DNA of 64,000 nucleotides from an uncultured Gammaproteobacteria bacterium. Its GTDB lineage: Bacteria > Pseudomonadota > Gammaproteobacteria > HK1. The stretch spans positions 2,223,001-2,287,000 of the forward strand of contig OY282353.1 in NCBI GenBank assembly GCA_958295465.1, read 5' to 3'. Position 1 is the first letter of the stretch, and every line of letters begins with the position of its first letter. Made by a program: the position numbers and the translations under genes. The notes beneath the pieces are model-generated. The model ran no database searches. It worked only from the letters and a program-made list of their open reading frames with translations, and was not told the DNA's origin. Positions 63,290 through 64,000 of the stretch are shown here, in pieces.

Positions 63290-64000
63290 GCGCTTTCGCG
63301 CCACGGCCGGCCCCGCTTCCCGTGGAGCCGCTCGCGGGCGCTGCGCACGTGCGCGCGGGCCAGGCAGTCCACGTAGGCCTCCGTCCAATGCCCGTAGGCC
63401 CGCGACGGCTTGAACGCCGCGTCGCCCCGTGTCCAGCGCAGCATGGCCTGCGGCATCCACGGCTTGACCGGGCCGGCGAAGTGCAGCGCCTTGGCGTCCT
63501 CGACGGCCCAGCCCTGGCGGGCATGGATCTCCGCGGCCATCGGAACCACGAAGTCGTAGCGCCAGTCCACCAGCGTCTGGCGCCCGGCGAAGTACCGGTT
63601 CAGGACGAGCTGGTCGGTGTGCTGCGCGGGCCTGTCGCGCCACGTGTCGGGCTGCACCAGGGCCAGCAGGTCCGCATGGCAGCCTTCCTGCTCCGCGAGC
63701 CTCGCGTCGATCGCCAGGAAGCCGCTGCCGAACGTATTTTCCAATGCGCCGGCCCCGGGCGGCACGGCCTCGAAGCTGGCGGCGTCCCGGCCCAGGCCGC
63801 GCAGGCACGCCTCGTCGCTACGACAGAGCAGCAACGCCGGCGAATGGAACAGCTCGTCCACCGGCGCCCGGAACAGGACGTCGCTGTCGTAGAACAGCAC
63901 CTTGCGGTAGCCGCGCAGCCGGAACGCCTCCAGGGAGTAGAACTCGCCCAGCCGGGCGGCCAGGCGCGGCTGCACGGCGCCCAGGGTGGCAAGGCGTTCG
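63286..64000 (-). CDS. GT8-like glycosyltransferase, 5' end outside the window
   Basis: At least 238 codons; the frame is open to the right edge, so the N-terminus is missing. LRGYRKVLFYDSDVLFRAPV contains the metal-binding DxD motif of GT-A fold enzymes. HTDQLVLNRYFAGRQTLVDW and ALHFAGPVKPWM are typical of glycogenin/LPS-glucosyltransferase-like (GT8) proteins. It transfers a sugar from a nucleotide donor, probably onto the same product as its neighbours. Overlaps the sulfotransferase start (ATGA). Confidence 0.8.
   Translation of the reverse strand, partial: ERLATLGAVQPRLAARLGEFYSLEAFRLRGYRKVLFYDSDVLFRAPVDELFHSPALLLCRSDEACLRGLGRDAASFEAVPPGAGALENTFGSGFLAIDARLAEQEGCHADLLALVQPDTWRDRPAQHTDQLVLNRYFAGRQTLVDWRYDFVVPMAAEIHARQGWAVEDAKALHFAGPVKPWMPQAMLRWTRGDAAFKPSRAYGHWTEAYVDCLARAHVRSARERLHGKRGRPWRESA

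Overview
The window is a GC-rich stretch of a proteobacterial chromosome, most likely gammaproteobacterial. Two conserved housekeeping blocks support this: hfq-hflX-hflK-hflC-(DUF2065)-hisZ-purA on the left, and initiator tRNA-rimP-nusA-infB-rbfA-truB-rpsO-pnp in the middle. A succinate dehydrogenase locus with sdhE, and ygfZ nearby, also fits. HisZ argues against enterics. No rRNA gene, convincing CRISPR array or replication origin was seen.

Layout. 1-8851: pyrB, then the hfq-to-purA block. 8924-11134: an MFS exporter, a decayed VOC gene and unassigned sequence. 11135-22921: a same-strand cluster with a PEP-hydrolase-family protein, a very long flotillin built on an 11-residue repeat, two tandem SRPBCC proteins, a molybdenum hydroxylase whose molybdopterin subunit is divided into two genes, and CoxD-like MoxR and CoxE-like VWA maturation proteins separated by a VapC remnant. 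22922-30418: a membrane-anchored 11-residue repeat protein, a PhnD-like binding protein, hutH, a quinone oxidoreductase, cysQ and an SDR. 30753-39840: the translation/RNA operon with its tRNA, terminator, rpsO promoter and rpsO-pnp hairpin. 40060-48283: a YheT hydrolase, ygfZ, gene fragments, a higB/HTH-ImmA toxin-antitoxin pair, sdhE, sdhB, sdhA and a truncated sdhD. 48508-53280: a BmpA-type ABC importer (binding protein, ATPase, two permeases). 53500-57260: a graveyard of IS pieces around a DUF262 gene, a chimeric AAA gene and a truncated Swt1/HEPN-like gene, which look like the remains of a phage-defence operon. 57645-64000: an asparagine-synthetase-like gene convergent with an overlapping operon of glycosyltransferase, sulfotransferase, iron/2-oxoglutarate oxygenase, HprK-like kinase and second sulfotransferase, probably the edge of a peptide or glycan natural-product cluster.

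Two themes recur. First, short divergent tandem duplications (about 60-140 bp) lie at gene junctions or inside genes: hisZ/purA, the PEP-hydrolase 3' end, the ABC permease junction, the sdhE start and the interior of hutH. Second, 11-residue (33 bp) repeats build two unrelated proteins. The strongest candidates for undescribed biology are the flotillin/SRPBCC/split-hydroxylase cluster, the DUF262/AAA/Swt1-like operon and the HprK/sulfotransferase/asparagine-synthetase cluster. Family names come from motif recognition by eye; no database search was run.
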